This document shows positions 34,805 to 44,124 of a DNA stretch of 64,000 bases, in pieces. The position numbers and the translations under genes were made by a program. Source of the DNA: an uncultured Flavobacteriaceae bacterium (GTDB taxonomy: Bacteria > Bacteroidota > Bacteroidia > Flavobacteriales > Flavobacteriaceae). Below the pieces are notes generated by a model, which searched no databases, was not told where the DNA came from, and worked only from the letters and a program-made list of their open reading frames with translations. Position 1 is the first letter of the stretch; each line of letters opens with the position of its first letter. The stretch spans positions 1-64,000 of the forward strand of contig CAJQLD010000006.1 of the NCBI GenBank assembly GCA_905479095.1, read 5' to 3'.

Positions 34805-35133
34805 AAACAAAAGACAGTCTTTTAAAAACCCATCAGGAGGAAGACACCGATTCTTTTGACAAGAACAATAAATCAAACTCTGAGACATCTAAGTGCATTA
34901 CAAATGAATAGATATAACAAAATGCCAATCCCACCACAAAGCCTCTGACTTCCCAGAACATAAAACAGCAAAAGGCAGGGCACGCCACTATCACAAGTGT
35001 GTGTTCATTTTCATAAGAAAAACGCCCAATTCCTCACCCTCTCCGCAATCCCATTTCACTTTCCTAAAAACACCGCCTATTTCTTTGGGGAATGCGTTCA
35101 GCAATTCTATCTTTGTGGCACTAATTCAAGACC
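34805..35133. other. 329-base intergenic region between recQ and gltX
   Basis: No ORF I would support; the ORF-track entry 35001-35216 is a shadow of gltX. A short inverted repeat AAAAGAC/GTCTTTT lies just after recQ (about 34808-34822), but the one-base loop makes a terminator doubtful. The gltX promoter box is at the right end. Confidence 0.5.
35108..35115 (+). promoter_or_regulatory. -7 promoter box of gltX
   Basis: TATCTTTG fits TAnnTTTG, 18 bases before the gltX ATG. Confidence 0.55.
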
Positions 35134-36651
35134 ATGAACACTCCTATTCGCGTACGATTTGCACCAAGCCCAACAGGGCCACTCCATATTGGAGGGGTGC
35201 GAACCGCTCTTTTTAATTATTTATTTGCCAAAAAACACGGGGGTACTTTTGTACTTCGTATCGAAGATACCGACCAAAAACGCTATGTTGAAGGCGCAGA
35301 AGATTATGTTGTAAACGCACTAGACTGGTGTAATATTCCTTTCGATGAAGGCCCCGGAAAAGACGGTGGTTTTGGTCCTTACAAACAAAGTGAACGCAAG
35401 CATTTGTACAAGCAGTATGTCGATTTACTGATAGAGAATAACAAAGCCTATTACGCCTTTGATACTGCTGAAGCCCTAGACGAAGAGCGTAAAAACCACG
35501 AAGCAAAAAGCAAAACATTTATCTACAATTGGCACAACAGAACAAAAGGCCGATTGGTTAATTCTTTGGTCTTATCCAAAGAAGAGGTGGCTAATAAAAT
35601 AGCGAAAGGAGATGCGTATGTGATTCGTTTTTTAGCCCCACAAGATGAAACTCTTGCGCTAACCGACCTCATTAGAGGGGATATAAAAATTGACACCAAT
35701 ACACTGGATGATAAAGTGTTGTTCAAGTCGGATGGCATGCCAACCTATCACTTGGCCAATGTGGTGGACGACTATTTAATGAAAATCACGCATGTGATTC
35801 GCGGAGAAGAATGGTTGCCGTCTTTGGCGTTGCATCAATTACTTTACACTGCTTTTGGCTGGGAGGCGCCCAAATTTGCGCATTTACCATTAATTTTAAA
35901 GCCAACAGGGAAAGGAAAGTTAAGTAAACGTGACGGAGACAAACTCGGGTTTCCGGTGTTTCCATTAAACTGGGAAGACCCCGCGTCTCAAAGCCTCTCA
36001 AAAGGCTATAAAGAAAGTGGCTACTTTTCAGGAGCGGTCATCAATTTCTTAGCGTTCTTAGGTTGGAACCCAGGCACAGAGCAAGAGATTTTCGATTTAG
36101 AAGAACTTGTAGAGTCCTTTGATTTAAAAAACGTGAATAAAGCGGGCGCACGCTTTGACCCAGACAAAACAAAGTGGTTCAATCACCAGTATATGCAAAA
36201 GGCGGATACTGAAGCCTTGGTAGCAACATTTATAAGCGCAACTCCAGAAATAACGTCTATAGATCCTGGCTATGTAGAGTTGGTCATAAAACACATTAAA
36301 GAGCGGGCAACGTTTCCTTCAGAATTTTGGGGATTAAGTCATTACTTTTTTAAAGCTCCTGAAAATTACGCAGAAGCAGCACTTAAGAAGGCCTGGAAAG
36401 AGCATTCTGAAGACCTAATGCTGCAATTGATTGCACAGCTTGAAACAGCCGATGACAGTTCTGTTGAAGCACTTCAAGCGGCTATTAAAGGATGGATCAC
36501 CGAAAACGAAATTGGTTTTGGGAAAATCATGATGCCTTTAAGAGTGGCGCTGGTTGGTGCGCTCGAAGGGGCAGATGTTTTTGATATCCTCTTTTTAATA
36601 GGAAAAGCCGAAGCAATTCAGCGGATTCAATCCCTGATAACCAGTCACTAA
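35134..36651 (+). CDS. gltX: Glutamate--tRNA ligase
   Basis: Class I aminoacyl-tRNA synthetase of 505 residues. The HIGH-type motif is RFAPSPTGPLHIGGVRTALFN; GTFVLRIEDTDQKR follows; the KMSKS-type motif is KGKLSKRDGD. FPVFPLNWEDPASQS and FLAFLGWNPGTEQE are typical of Bacteroidota GluRS. The C-terminal helical anticodon-binding domain is complete. It is a single gene with its own promoter, 71 bases before lepA. Confidence 0.98.
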   Translation: MNTPIRVRFAPSPTGPLHIGGVRTALFNYLFAKKHGGTFVLRIEDTDQKRYVEGAEDYVVNALDWCNIPFDEGPGKDGGFGPYKQSERKHLYKQYVDLLIENNKAYYAFDTAEALDEERKNHEAKSKTFIYNWHNRTKGRLVNSLVLSKEEVANKIAKGDAYVIRFLAPQDETLALTDLIRGDIKIDTNTLDDKVLFKSDGMPTYHLANVVDDYLMKITHVIRGEEWLPSLALHQLLYTAFGWEAPKFAHLPLILKPTGKGKLSKRDGDKLGFPVFPLNWEDPASQSLSKGYKESGYFSGAVINFLAFLGWNPGTEQEIFDLEELVESFDLKNVNKAGARFDPDKTKWFNHQYMQKADTEALVATFISATPEITSIDPGYVELVIKHIKERATFPSEFWGLSHYFFKAPENYAEAALKKAWKEHSEDLMLQLIAQLETADDSSVEALQAAIKGWITENEIGFGKIMMPLRVALVGALEGADVFDILFLIGKAEAIQRIQSLITSH

Positions 36652-36681
36652 TTAATCTAAATGTAGTGTGAGAAATTTCAT

Positions 36682-36689
36682 TACTTTTG
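36682..36689 (+). promoter_or_regulatory. -7 promoter box of lepA
   Basis: TACTTTTG fits TAnnTTTG and lies 33 bases before the lepA ATG, between gltX and lepA, giving lepA its own promoter. Confidence 0.5.
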
Positions 36690-36722
36690 CCGTTGCATAC
36701 AACGCATCCTGAAATAGAGTAA

Positions 36723-38519
36723 ATGAAGTATATTAGAAACTTTTGTATCATCGCACATATTGACCACGGTAAAAGTACTTTGGCAGATCGATTATTGGAT
36801 TTTACAGGCGCCGTTACAGAGCGTGAAAAGCAAAGCCAACTCCTTGATAGTATGGATTTGGAGCGGGAACGTGGAATTACCATCAAGTCGCATGCGATTC
36901 AAATGGAGTACACACACCAAGGTCAAGAGTATATTTTAAACTTAATTGACACGCCTGGTCATGTCGATTTTAGTTACGAAGTGTCTCGGTCCATCGCCGC
37001 TTGTGAAGGCGCACTATTGATTGTGGACGCTGCACAAAGTATTCAAGCACAAACAATTTCAAATTTATACCTAGCACTCGAGAATGATTTAGAAATTATT
37101 CCTGTTTTAAATAAAGTTGATTTACCGAGCGCAAATCCAGAAGAAGTCACCGATGATATTGTCGAGCTACTTGGCTGTGACCCCTCAGAAGTAATTCCTG
37201 CAAGTGCGAAAACTGGTATTGGAATTGAAGCGATTCTAACCGCTATTATAGAAAACGTTCCACCGCCAAAAGGGGATCCAGAAGCGCCTTTGCAAGCGCT
37301 TGTTTTTGATTCCGTTTACAACTCTTTTAGAGGGGTTGAAACCTATTTTAAGATCAAAAATGGAAGCATTAAAAAAAACCAACAGGTTAAATTTATAGCC
37401 ACAGGAAAAACCTATGGCGCAGATGAGGTAGGAACCCTCAACCTGACTCAAACCCCTAAAAAAGAAATAAGAACAGGCGATGTTGGCTACTTAATTACAG
37501 GCATAAAAGATGCGCGCGATGTCAAAGTAGGCGACACCATTACAGATGCAAATTTTCCAACAACCGAAGCGGTTGAAGGGTTTGAAGATGTAAAACCAAT
37601 GGTTTTTGCAGGACTCTATCCTGTAGATACTGAAGAGTATGAAGAGCTGCGCGCTTCAATGGAAAAACTACAATTGAATGATGCCTCTTTAGTCTTTCAA
37701 GCTGAAAGCTCTGCGGCTTTAGGATTTGGATTTCGATGTGGATTTTTAGGGATGTTGCACTTAGAAATCATACAAGAACGTTTAGAGCGCGAGTTTAATA
37801 TGACCGTAATAACAACGGTCCCCAATGTATCTTACCACGCTTTTACGCGTAAGGATCCAGATGCGATTGTGACCCTGAACAACCCAACAGATTTGCCTGA
37901 TCCTTCTGGATTGGACCGTGTTGAAGAACCTTATATAAAAGCGTCCATCATTACGAAATCTGATTTTGTTGGAAACGTCATGTCCTTGTGTATTGAAAAA
38001 CGTGGGCAAATTACAAGTCAAAACTATTTAACTCCTGAGCGAGTAGAATTAACATTTGATATGCCATTAGCAGAAATTGTATTTGACTTTTATGACCGAT
38101 TAAAAACCGTATCTAAAGGCTATGCCTCGTTCGATTATTCGCCAATTGGGATGCGTGTTTCAAAATTAGTACGCGTCGATATATTACTAAACGGACAAAC
38201 CGTCGATGCACTATCTGCGTTAATCCACGTGGATAACTCGGTGAATATTGGTAAAAAAATGTGTGCCAAACTAAAAGAACTGATTCCTCGTCAGCAATTT
38301 GATATTCCAATTCAGGCTGCTATTGGAGCGAAAATCATTTCCAGAGAAACTGTAAAAGCAGTCCGTAAAGATGTAACTGCCAAGTGTTATGGTGGCGATA
38401 TTTCTAGAAAAAGAAAGCTTTTAGAAAATCAGAAAAAAGGTAAAAAACGAATGCGTCAGGTAGGAAGCGTTGAGATTCCTCAAGAGGCATTTATGGCTGT
38501 TTTGAAACTGAATGATTAA
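36723..38519 (+). CDS. lepA: Elongation factor 4 (LepA)
   Basis: Ribosome-associated translational GTPase of 598 residues. G1 is [16 protein letters not shown]2 around RGITIKSH, G3 [15 protein letters not shown] and G4 [35 protein letters not shown] marks the EF-G-like domain, and the LepA-specific C-terminus is [29 protein letters not shown]. Full length with normal ends. Confidence 0.98.
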   Translation: MKYIRNFCIIAHIDHGKSTLADRLLDFTGAVTEREKQSQLLDSMDLERERGITIKSHAIQMEYTHQGQEYILNLIDTPGHVDFSYEVSRSIAACEGALLIVDAAQSIQAQTISNLYLALENDLEIIPVLNKVDLPSANPEEVTDDIVELLGCDPSEVIPASAKTGIGIEAILTAIIENVPPPKGDPEAPLQALVFDSVYNSFRGVETYFKIKNGSIKKNQQVKFIATGKTYGADEVGTLNLTQTPKKEIRTGDVGYLITGIKDARDVKVGDTITDANFPTTEAVEGFEDVKPMVFAGLYPVDTEEYEELRASMEKLQLNDASLVFQAESSAALGFGFRCGFLGMLHLEIIQERLEREFNMTVITTVPNVSYHAFTRKDPDAIVTLNNPTDLPDPSGLDRVEEPYIKASIITKSDFVGNVMSLCIEKRGQITSQNYLTPERVELTFDMPLAEIVFDFYDRLKTVSKGYASFDYSPIGMRVSKLVRVDILLNGQTVDALSALIHVDNSVNIGKKMCAKLKELIPRQQFDIPIQAAIGAKIISRETVKAVRKDVTAKCYGGDISRKRKLLENQKKGKKRMRQVGSVEIPQEAFMAVLKLND

Positions 38520-38589
38520 TCTAATTTCTGATTTTTATATTTTTAAAGAAAGTCTTATATTTCAGGATAATCTTTAAACAAAAAACTGA

Positions 38590-39438
38590 TTGAGTGCGAT
38601 TGCTTACAAAACAATTGGAATTGGGGTTACGTTTTCCCCTAACCTAGAGGCTAATATTAATGAAGCGGCTCGTTTAGCTTTGTTTTTTGAAGCCAAATTG
38701 GTCTTAATTCATGTTGGAGAACCCTCCGATAAAAAATCAAATACATTTTTAAGTTTTTTAAATCCTTTTGAGTCTGAAGGCCTTGAGTTTGAGGTGATAT
38801 TTCAATCTGGGGATCCCGTGGATGTTATACTAACCTCAACAGTAGAAAAAAACATAGATCTACTCATCATTGGGGCTCTTAAAAAGGAGAATTTTCTAAA
38901 ATACTACTTGGGCTCTATTGCGCGAAAGATTACACGAAAAGCGAACTGTTCGGTTTTGCTTTTGATTAACCCCTCTAAAGAGCGAGCGCCATGTAACCAC
39001 ATTGTGGTCAATGGTTTAAAAGATCCAAAAACCGAAGAAACCGTTACAACCGCATTCTTTGTTGGTCATAAATTAGGCGCTAAAAAAATTACGGTCGTTG
39101 AAGAAGTGGATCAGGACGAAGTGAGCGTCAAGGTTGACGATGACAAATCACTTAGGAGGTCTACAATTGTTAAAGAACGTTTACGATTGAGAGAAGAAAC
39201 TCGAGTTAAAAAAATATTAAAGACCATTCCTGCAGATTACACTGAAGATATTGTAATCAAATCACAACCAATTTTTGGGAAACGTGGCTATTCAATAGGG
39301 CATTATGCTCAAGTAGCACGTGCCGATTTATTAGTCATGAATGCCCCGGCCAAAATGACCTTTTGGGACCGGTTATTTCCTCATGATATCGAACATATTT
39401 TAACTGAATTACCAACCGATGTATTAATTGTACAATGA
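38590..39438 (+). CDS. Tandem universal stress protein (UspA) family protein
   Basis: A 282-residue cytosolic protein with two UspA-like halves. The first half has KTIGIGVTFSPNLEANINEAARLA, AKLVLIHVGEPS and LIIGALKKENFLKYYLGSIARKITRKANCSVLLL, with the G-x9-G-S nucleotide-binding arrangement. The second half ends YAQVARADLLVMNAPAKM...LPTDVLIVQ and is less clear. The start is TTG. The stop overlaps the SulP ATG by four bases (ATGA), so the two are translationally coupled, and the Usp may sense or regulate transport. That role is inference. Confidence 0.85.
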   Translation: MSAIAYKTIGIGVTFSPNLEANINEAARLALFFEAKLVLIHVGEPSDKKSNTFLSFLNPFESEGLEFEVIFQSGDPVDVILTSTVEKNIDLLIIGALKKENFLKYYLGSIARKITRKANCSVLLLINPSKERAPCNHIVVNGLKDPKTEETVTTAFFVGHKLGAKKITVVEEVDQDEVSVKVDDDKSLRRSTIVKERLRLREETRVKKILKTIPADYTEDIVIKSQPIFGKRGYSIGHYAQVARADLLVMNAPAKMTFWDRLFPHDIEHILTELPTDVLIVQ

Positions 39439-41630
39439 AAACAAAAGAATCTACATTTGTTGGGTTTATAAAAGCATTACCTAAAAATATTTTTTCCGGC
39501 TTAGTGGTAAGTCTTATTGCATTACCATTAGGTTTAGGTTTGGCAATGGCAAGTGAGGCACCCCCAATTGCAGGAGTGATCACAGCAATCGTTGGAGGTA
39601 TTCTTGTCTCTATTTTAGGAGGAAGCTTTGTAACCATTTCTGGTCCAGGTAATGGATTGGTTGGAGTGGTTTTAATTGCGATTACAACCCTAGGGCTTAC
39701 CGCAACCTATGCTGCAATTATTTGCTCTGGGATTTTGTTGGTGATTCTTGGGTTTTTAAGACTCGGAAAATTAGCTGACTATTTTCCTTCCTCAGCGATT
39801 CAAGGCATGTTGGCGGCGATTGGGCTTATTATTTTAGGGAAGCAGTTTCATATCATGCTTGGAAATAAAATCGTTCAAGACAGTGGGATTGACTACTTGT
39901 TGGAAATCCCAAACACACTCGTTACGGTAGCTAATTTTCAAGATGAAGGATTAATTTATGCCGCTGTTGCAGGAGTGATGAGTTTGGCTATTATGGTCTT
40001 TTACTCCAAAGTACGGAACAAATATTTACAGCTGATTCCGGCGCCCATGTGGATTGTGATTGTTTCTGTCGGATTTAGTTACTACTATGAGCTCGTGCTA
40101 AAATTGCCCAATCCAATTTCGGGGGATTATATGATTCCAGCGATTCCGAATATTCAAGAAATTGTAACCGATATTCCGTCTCCCAACTTTGAAATGGTAG
40201 GAACACTTTCTTTTTGGTCGAGTGTCATCGCACTGACATTAATTGCAAGTATTGAGTCGTTATTAAGCATTAAGGCCGTTGATAAATTAGACGTCTTCAA
40301 GCGACGATCGAATGTAAATAAGGACATTAAGGCCCTTGGGCTGGCAACAGTTGTTAGCGGTTTTCTTGGTGGATTAAATGTGGTAACAGTCATCGCAAGG
40401 AGCTCCGTAAACGTTAACAATGGCGGTAGTAATCGGTCTTCAAATTTATTTCATGCACTATTTTTGGTCGTTTTTATTGTGCTTTTCAGTACAGAACTCA
40501 CTCGCATTCCATTATCTGCACTTATGGCAATTCTGGTTTATACAGGATATAAACTGGCGTCACCCAATATTGTTCGCCAGATTTTCACCATTGGAAAAGA
40601 ACAGCTTATTATCTTCTTTGCAACCTTGTTTGTAACCTTAAAAGTGGGATTGATTTCGGGAATTGTTGCTGGACTAATTGCTACGTTTATTATTCATGTT
40701 GTGATTACTAGAAGTGTTAGTTTGTTTGTGAAAAACATCCTAAAACCAAATGTTTTAATGTTCAAAGAGGAAGATGGAAGCTATTTTCTGAGCGTAAAAC
40801 ATTTTTGTAGTTTTTTAAACTTTAATATCCTCAAAAATAGTCTGGAAGCAATTCCGGAGCAAAACGATGTGATTATCGATTTTTCTTTGTGCGGCTTTGT
40901 AGACCATTCGGTGATGGAAAGTGTACATGATTATCAAGAGCTGTTTCATAAAAAAGGCGGAAATATTGGAGTGATTGGATTGGATATCTTAGGAACAAAA
41001 TCAGAACATCCTTTTGCGTTAAGACGCTTATTGCCGCTTCAAAAAATTATACCCGACAACAAAACAAAACGTCAAAATAGTCTTGAGCTTGTTGCGAGTG
41101 ATTTTGAATTATCCTACAGCGCCGAGAAAACCACAAAAAGTGGATTCTTGGAGGACTTTATCTATTTTAAAACAAAAAAAATTAAGCATTTATTTAATCA
41201 ACTATCCGTAAAAAAAGGACCCTATCGTTTGTTTGACATCACCTATTCGGAAGGGGAATTTATTGCCAAAGAAGTGGTCAGGTCCACAATGCTGTATATT
41301 AAAACCTCGAAAGATATTCCTGTATTTACGCTAGACCGTGAAGGGTTGTTAGAACGATTTTACGCCTTGGCTGGATATAAAGATATCGCGATTGACAACC
41401 ATACAGACTTTTCAAAACGATTTTATTTAAGAGGCGAAAATTCTAAAGGAATTAAAACACTGTTCACAGATGAACTTGTCCGGTTTTTTGAAAGCAATGC
41501 CTACTACCATATAGAGTCCAGCAAAGACGGGGTGTTAATCTATAGTAAAGAACGCGTGGCGAGTATTAAGGAAATCAAGGCGTTGCTAGATTTTGGCATC
41601 AGGCTAAATGCCATTATAAACAAAGTTTAA
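39435..41630 (+). CDS. SulP family inorganic anion transporter with STAS and extra C-terminal domain
   Basis: A 731-residue anion transporter (sulfate, bicarbonate or related). The N-terminal membrane domain of about 12 segments begins FSGLVVSLIALPLGLGLAMASEAPPIAG and includes GGSFVTISGPGNGLVG and the SulP-like loop ARSSVNVNNGGSNRSSNLFHALF. A STAS domain follows at about residues 450-530 (IIDFSLCGFVDHSVMESVHD). The final 170 residues or so (KGPYRLFDITYSEGEFIAKEV through RFYLRGENSKGIKTLFTDELVRFFE) form an additional domain not usual in SulP. It is coupled to the Usp gene upstream. Confidence 0.88.
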   Translation: MKTKESTFVGFIKALPKNIFSGLVVSLIALPLGLGLAMASEAPPIAGVITAIVGGILVSILGGSFVTISGPGNGLVGVVLIAITTLGLTATYAAIICSGILLVILGFLRLGKLADYFPSSAIQGMLAAIGLIILGKQFHIMLGNKIVQDSGIDYLLEIPNTLVTVANFQDEGLIYAAVAGVMSLAIMVFYSKVRNKYLQLIPAPMWIVIVSVGFSYYYELVLKLPNPISGDYMIPAIPNIQEIVTDIPSPNFEMVGTLSFWSSVIALTLIASIESLLSIKAVDKLDVFKRRSNVNKDIKALGLATVVSGFLGGLNVVTVIARSSVNVNNGGSNRSSNLFHALFLVVFIVLFSTELTRIPLSALMAILVYTGYKLASPNIVRQIFTIGKEQLIIFFATLFVTLKVGLISGIVAGLIATFIIHVVITRSVSLFVKNILKPNVLMFKEEDGSYFLSVKHFCSFLNFNILKNSLEAIPEQNDVIIDFSLCGFVDHSVMESVHDYQELFHKKGGNIGVIGLDILGTKSEHPFALRRLLPLQKIIPDNKTKRQNSLELVASDFELSYSAEKTTKSGFLEDFIYFKTKKIKHLFNQLSVKKGPYRLFDITYSEGEFIAKEVVRSTMLYIKTSKDIPVFTLDREGLLERFYALAGYKDIAIDNHTDFSKRFYLRGENSKGIKTLFTDELVRFFESNAYYHIESSKDGVLIYSKERVASIKEIKALLDFGIRLNAIINKV

Positions 41631-41631
41631 A

Positions 41632-42489
41632 ATGAAGTTATATCCTATAAATGTTGGTAATTTCAAATTAGATGGAGGCGCAATGTTTGGAGTTGTGCCA
41701 AAAACAATCTGGAATAAAACAAATCCTGCCGACCAAAATAATAGGATTGATATTGCTTCACGATGCCTACTCATTGAGGACAGGGATCGTTTAATCCTTG
41801 TGGATACCGGTATGGGAAAAAAACAAAGTGATAAATTCTTTAGCTACTACAATCGCTGGGGAAACCATTCTATGGATGGAGCCCTCGCGGCACATGGGTT
41901 TTCTAGAGCAGATGTCACAGATGTGTTTCTAACCCATTTACATTTTGACCATTGTGGGGGTTGTGTACAATGGAATAAAGATAAAACTGGCTATGAAATT
42001 GCGTTTAAAAATGCAATATTTTGGAGTAATCAAAACCACTGGGAATGGGCGACTAAACCGAATAAGCGCGAACAAGCTTCGTTTCTCACTGAAAACATTA
42101 AGCCTATAGAGGCCTCTGGACAATTAAAACATATTTCGGTGCCAGAAGTAGATATTTTACATGGAACAAATTTAGGGTTTGATGTTTTTTTTGCGAATGG
42201 ACATACAGATAAACAAATGATTCCAATGATTAAGTATAAAGGAGAAACAATTTGTTTTATGGCCGATTTACTTCCGACAGTTGGACATATTTCACTCCCT
42301 TTTGTGATGGGATATGATACCAGACCGTTATTGACCTTAGACGAAAAAGATCGTTTTTTAAAACTTGCTGCGGATCAAAATTATTTTTTACTTTTGGAGC
42401 ATGACGCCCATAACGAACTCATCACGGTGAAACACACTGAAAAAGGAGTTCGACTGAACGAAACTTATAAATTCAATACTATATTTTAA
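41632..42489 (+). CDS. MBL-fold metallo-hydrolase
   Basis: A 285-residue metallo-beta-lactamase-fold hydrolase. Zinc motifs are FLTHLHFDHCGG (H-x-H-x-D-H), FFANGHTDKQMIP, and CFMADLLPTVGHI, with EHDAHNELITV near the C-terminus. LVDTGMGKKQSDKF precedes the motif. The substrate is unknown; quorum-lactonase-like and other groups share this form. It starts one base after the SulP stop and so belongs to the Usp-SulP unit by spacing. Confidence 0.88.
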   Translation: MKLYPINVGNFKLDGGAMFGVVPKTIWNKTNPADQNNRIDIASRCLLIEDRDRLILVDTGMGKKQSDKFFSYYNRWGNHSMDGALAAHGFSRADVTDVFLTHLHFDHCGGCVQWNKDKTGYEIAFKNAIFWSNQNHWEWATKPNKREQASFLTENIKPIEASGQLKHISVPEVDILHGTNLGFDVFFANGHTDKQMIPMIKYKGETICFMADLLPTVGHISLPFVMGYDTRPLLTLDEKDRFLKLAADQNYFLLLEHDAHNELITVKHTEKGVRLNETYKFNTIF

Positions 42490-42502
42490 ACCCTATCCTA
42501 CT

Positions 42503-44113
42503 ATGAAAAATTTACTTACCAACATGTATTCAATCCGTTTATTGGCTTGTTTATTTATCTTAAATAGCTGTGGCTCGACGGCTACAATTATATCGACCCC
42601 TGTTGAAAACATTGATTTGGTTCCTCTTAAAACTGTTGATCTTACAGATAAAGAAGAAAAAGAATGGAGTCATTTAGACCTCACAACCGACACCATCCCG
42701 GGCGTTAGTTTAAATAGAGCTTACAAAGAATTAGTTAAATCAAAAAGTAAAACGATTATTGTAGCGGTGATTGATTCTGGAATTGATATTGGTCATGAGG
42801 ATCTAAAAGGAAAAATCTGGGTCAATAAAGGTGAAATTCCGAACAATGGAAAAGACGACGACAACAATGGGTATATTGATGATATAAACGGCTGGAATTT
42901 CCTCGGAGCTTCCGACAAAGAACAGTTAGAGTATGTACGATTAGTAGCGAGTGGAGACACGGCTAATCCACGCTATACAGAAGCAAAAGAATTTATAGCG
43001 AAAGAAAGAGAGAAAACGAGGCAATCAAAAGAGCAATACGAAGGAATTAAGGCCCAAGTTACAGCTTCAGATGCAGCAATCACCGAGTTTTTAAAAAAGG
43101 AAACATATACAAAAAAGGAAGTTTCAAAAATAGAAACAACGGATGAGGAATTACTTAAACACGTGAGTGTAATCAAACAATCCTTTGGTTTTGGTTTTGA
43201 TAGCATCGCAGATTTACTGAAAGAATTGAATGCGGGACTTAAGTCCTTTAATGAACGTTTAGAATATAACCTAAATGTCGATTTTGATGGGCGGAAACTT
43301 GTAGGAGATAACCCCGATGATTTTAAAGATCGTTCGTATGGTGATAATGATGTGAGAGCAAAAAATGGTCGGAGTCACGGAACCCATGTGTCAGGAATTA
43401 TCGCCGCTAAACGCAATAATGGAATTGGCATGAATGGTGCCGCTAATAATGTAAAAATAATGGCAATCCGTAACACGCCTAATGGCGATGAATATGATAA
43501 AGATGTTGCTTTAGGCGTTTATTATGCGGTTGACAACGGAGCTAAGGTCATTAATATGAGCTTTGGAAAACAGTTTTCACCTCACAGCGACTGGGTCAGA
43601 GATGCAATCGCCTATGCAGCAGAAAAAGATGTTTTGATCGTCGCAGCCGCTGGAAATGATGGTAAAAACACGGATCAAGTTAATTACTTTCCTAATGACC
43701 AAATAAATAATGGCTCCGAAGTGTCTAATACGTTTTTAAAAGTTGGGGCAAACGAACCTAGGTACGGTTCAACGTTAGTGGCTGGATATTCAAATTATGG
43801 TCAAAATACCGTTGATGTTTTTGCACCTGGGTCACAAATTTATTCGACCTATCCCAAAAACACCTACGAGTTTGCACAAGGGACCTCAATGGCTTCGCCC
43901 TTAGTGGCTGGAGTAGCCGCTTTGATTTTTTCGCAATATCCCAAGCTAAGTGCTGCACAGGTAAAACAAATACTGATGGAGTCTGGGCTATCCATAAATA
44001 AAAAAGTTACCTTGGAAAACGGAGAGGTCATATCGTTTTCTGAACTCTCTAAATCTGGTAAAATAGTGAACGCTTATAATGCATTAATAATGGCATCCAA
44101 AATGTCCAAATAA
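42503..44113 (+). CDS. S8 (subtilisin-like) serine peptidase lipoprotein
   Basis: A 536-residue secreted protease with a lipobox (ACLFILNSC, Cys about 23), so probably anchored in the envelope. The catalytic triad is complete: Asp91 in VAVIDSGIDIGHEDL, His292 in GRSHGTHVSGIIAA and Ser462 in AQGTSMASPLVAG, with the oxyanion Asn in VAAAGNDG. About 200 residues separate Asp and His, far more than in subtilisin; this insertion (about 120-275) contains a charged helical stretch. No C-terminal sorting domain is seen. Confidence 0.93.
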   Translation: MKNLLTNMYSIRLLACLFILNSCGSTATIISTPVENIDLVPLKTVDLTDKEEKEWSHLDLTTDTIPGVSLNRAYKELVKSKSKTIIVAVIDSGIDIGHEDLKGKIWVNKGEIPNNGKDDDNNGYIDDINGWNFLGASDKEQLEYVRLVASGDTANPRYTEAKEFIAKEREKTRQSKEQYEGIKAQVTASDAAITEFLKKETYTKKEVSKIETTDEELLKHVSVIKQSFGFGFDSIADLLKELNAGLKSFNERLEYNLNVDFDGRKLVGDNPDDFKDRSYGDNDVRAKNGRSHGTHVSGIIAAKRNNGIGMNGAANNVKIMAIRNTPNGDEYDKDVALGVYYAVDNGAKVINMSFGKQFSPHSDWVRDAIAYAAEKDVLIVAAAGNDGKNTDQVNYFPNDQINNGSEVSNTFLKVGANEPRYGSTLVAGYSNYGQNTVDVFAPGSQIYSTYPKNTYEFAQGTSMASPLVAGVAALIFSQYPKLSAAQVKQILMESGLSINKKVTLENGEVISFSELSKSGKIVNAYNALIMASKMSK

Positions 44114-44124
44114 CAATTACAACT

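Noticed and set aside
34808-34822. AAAAGAC/GTCTTTT inverted repeat after recQ
   Set aside because: A one-base loop cannot form a normal hairpin, so a terminator is not supported.
35001-35216. ORF-track entry of 71 residues before and inside gltX
   Set aside because: Most of it lies in a different frame of gltX; no promoter of its own.
38221-38236. TAATCCACGTGGATAA, a perfect palindrome in lepA resembling parS
   Set aside because: Four of 16 positions differ from the consensus, and the site encodes conserved LepA residues (LIHVDNS).
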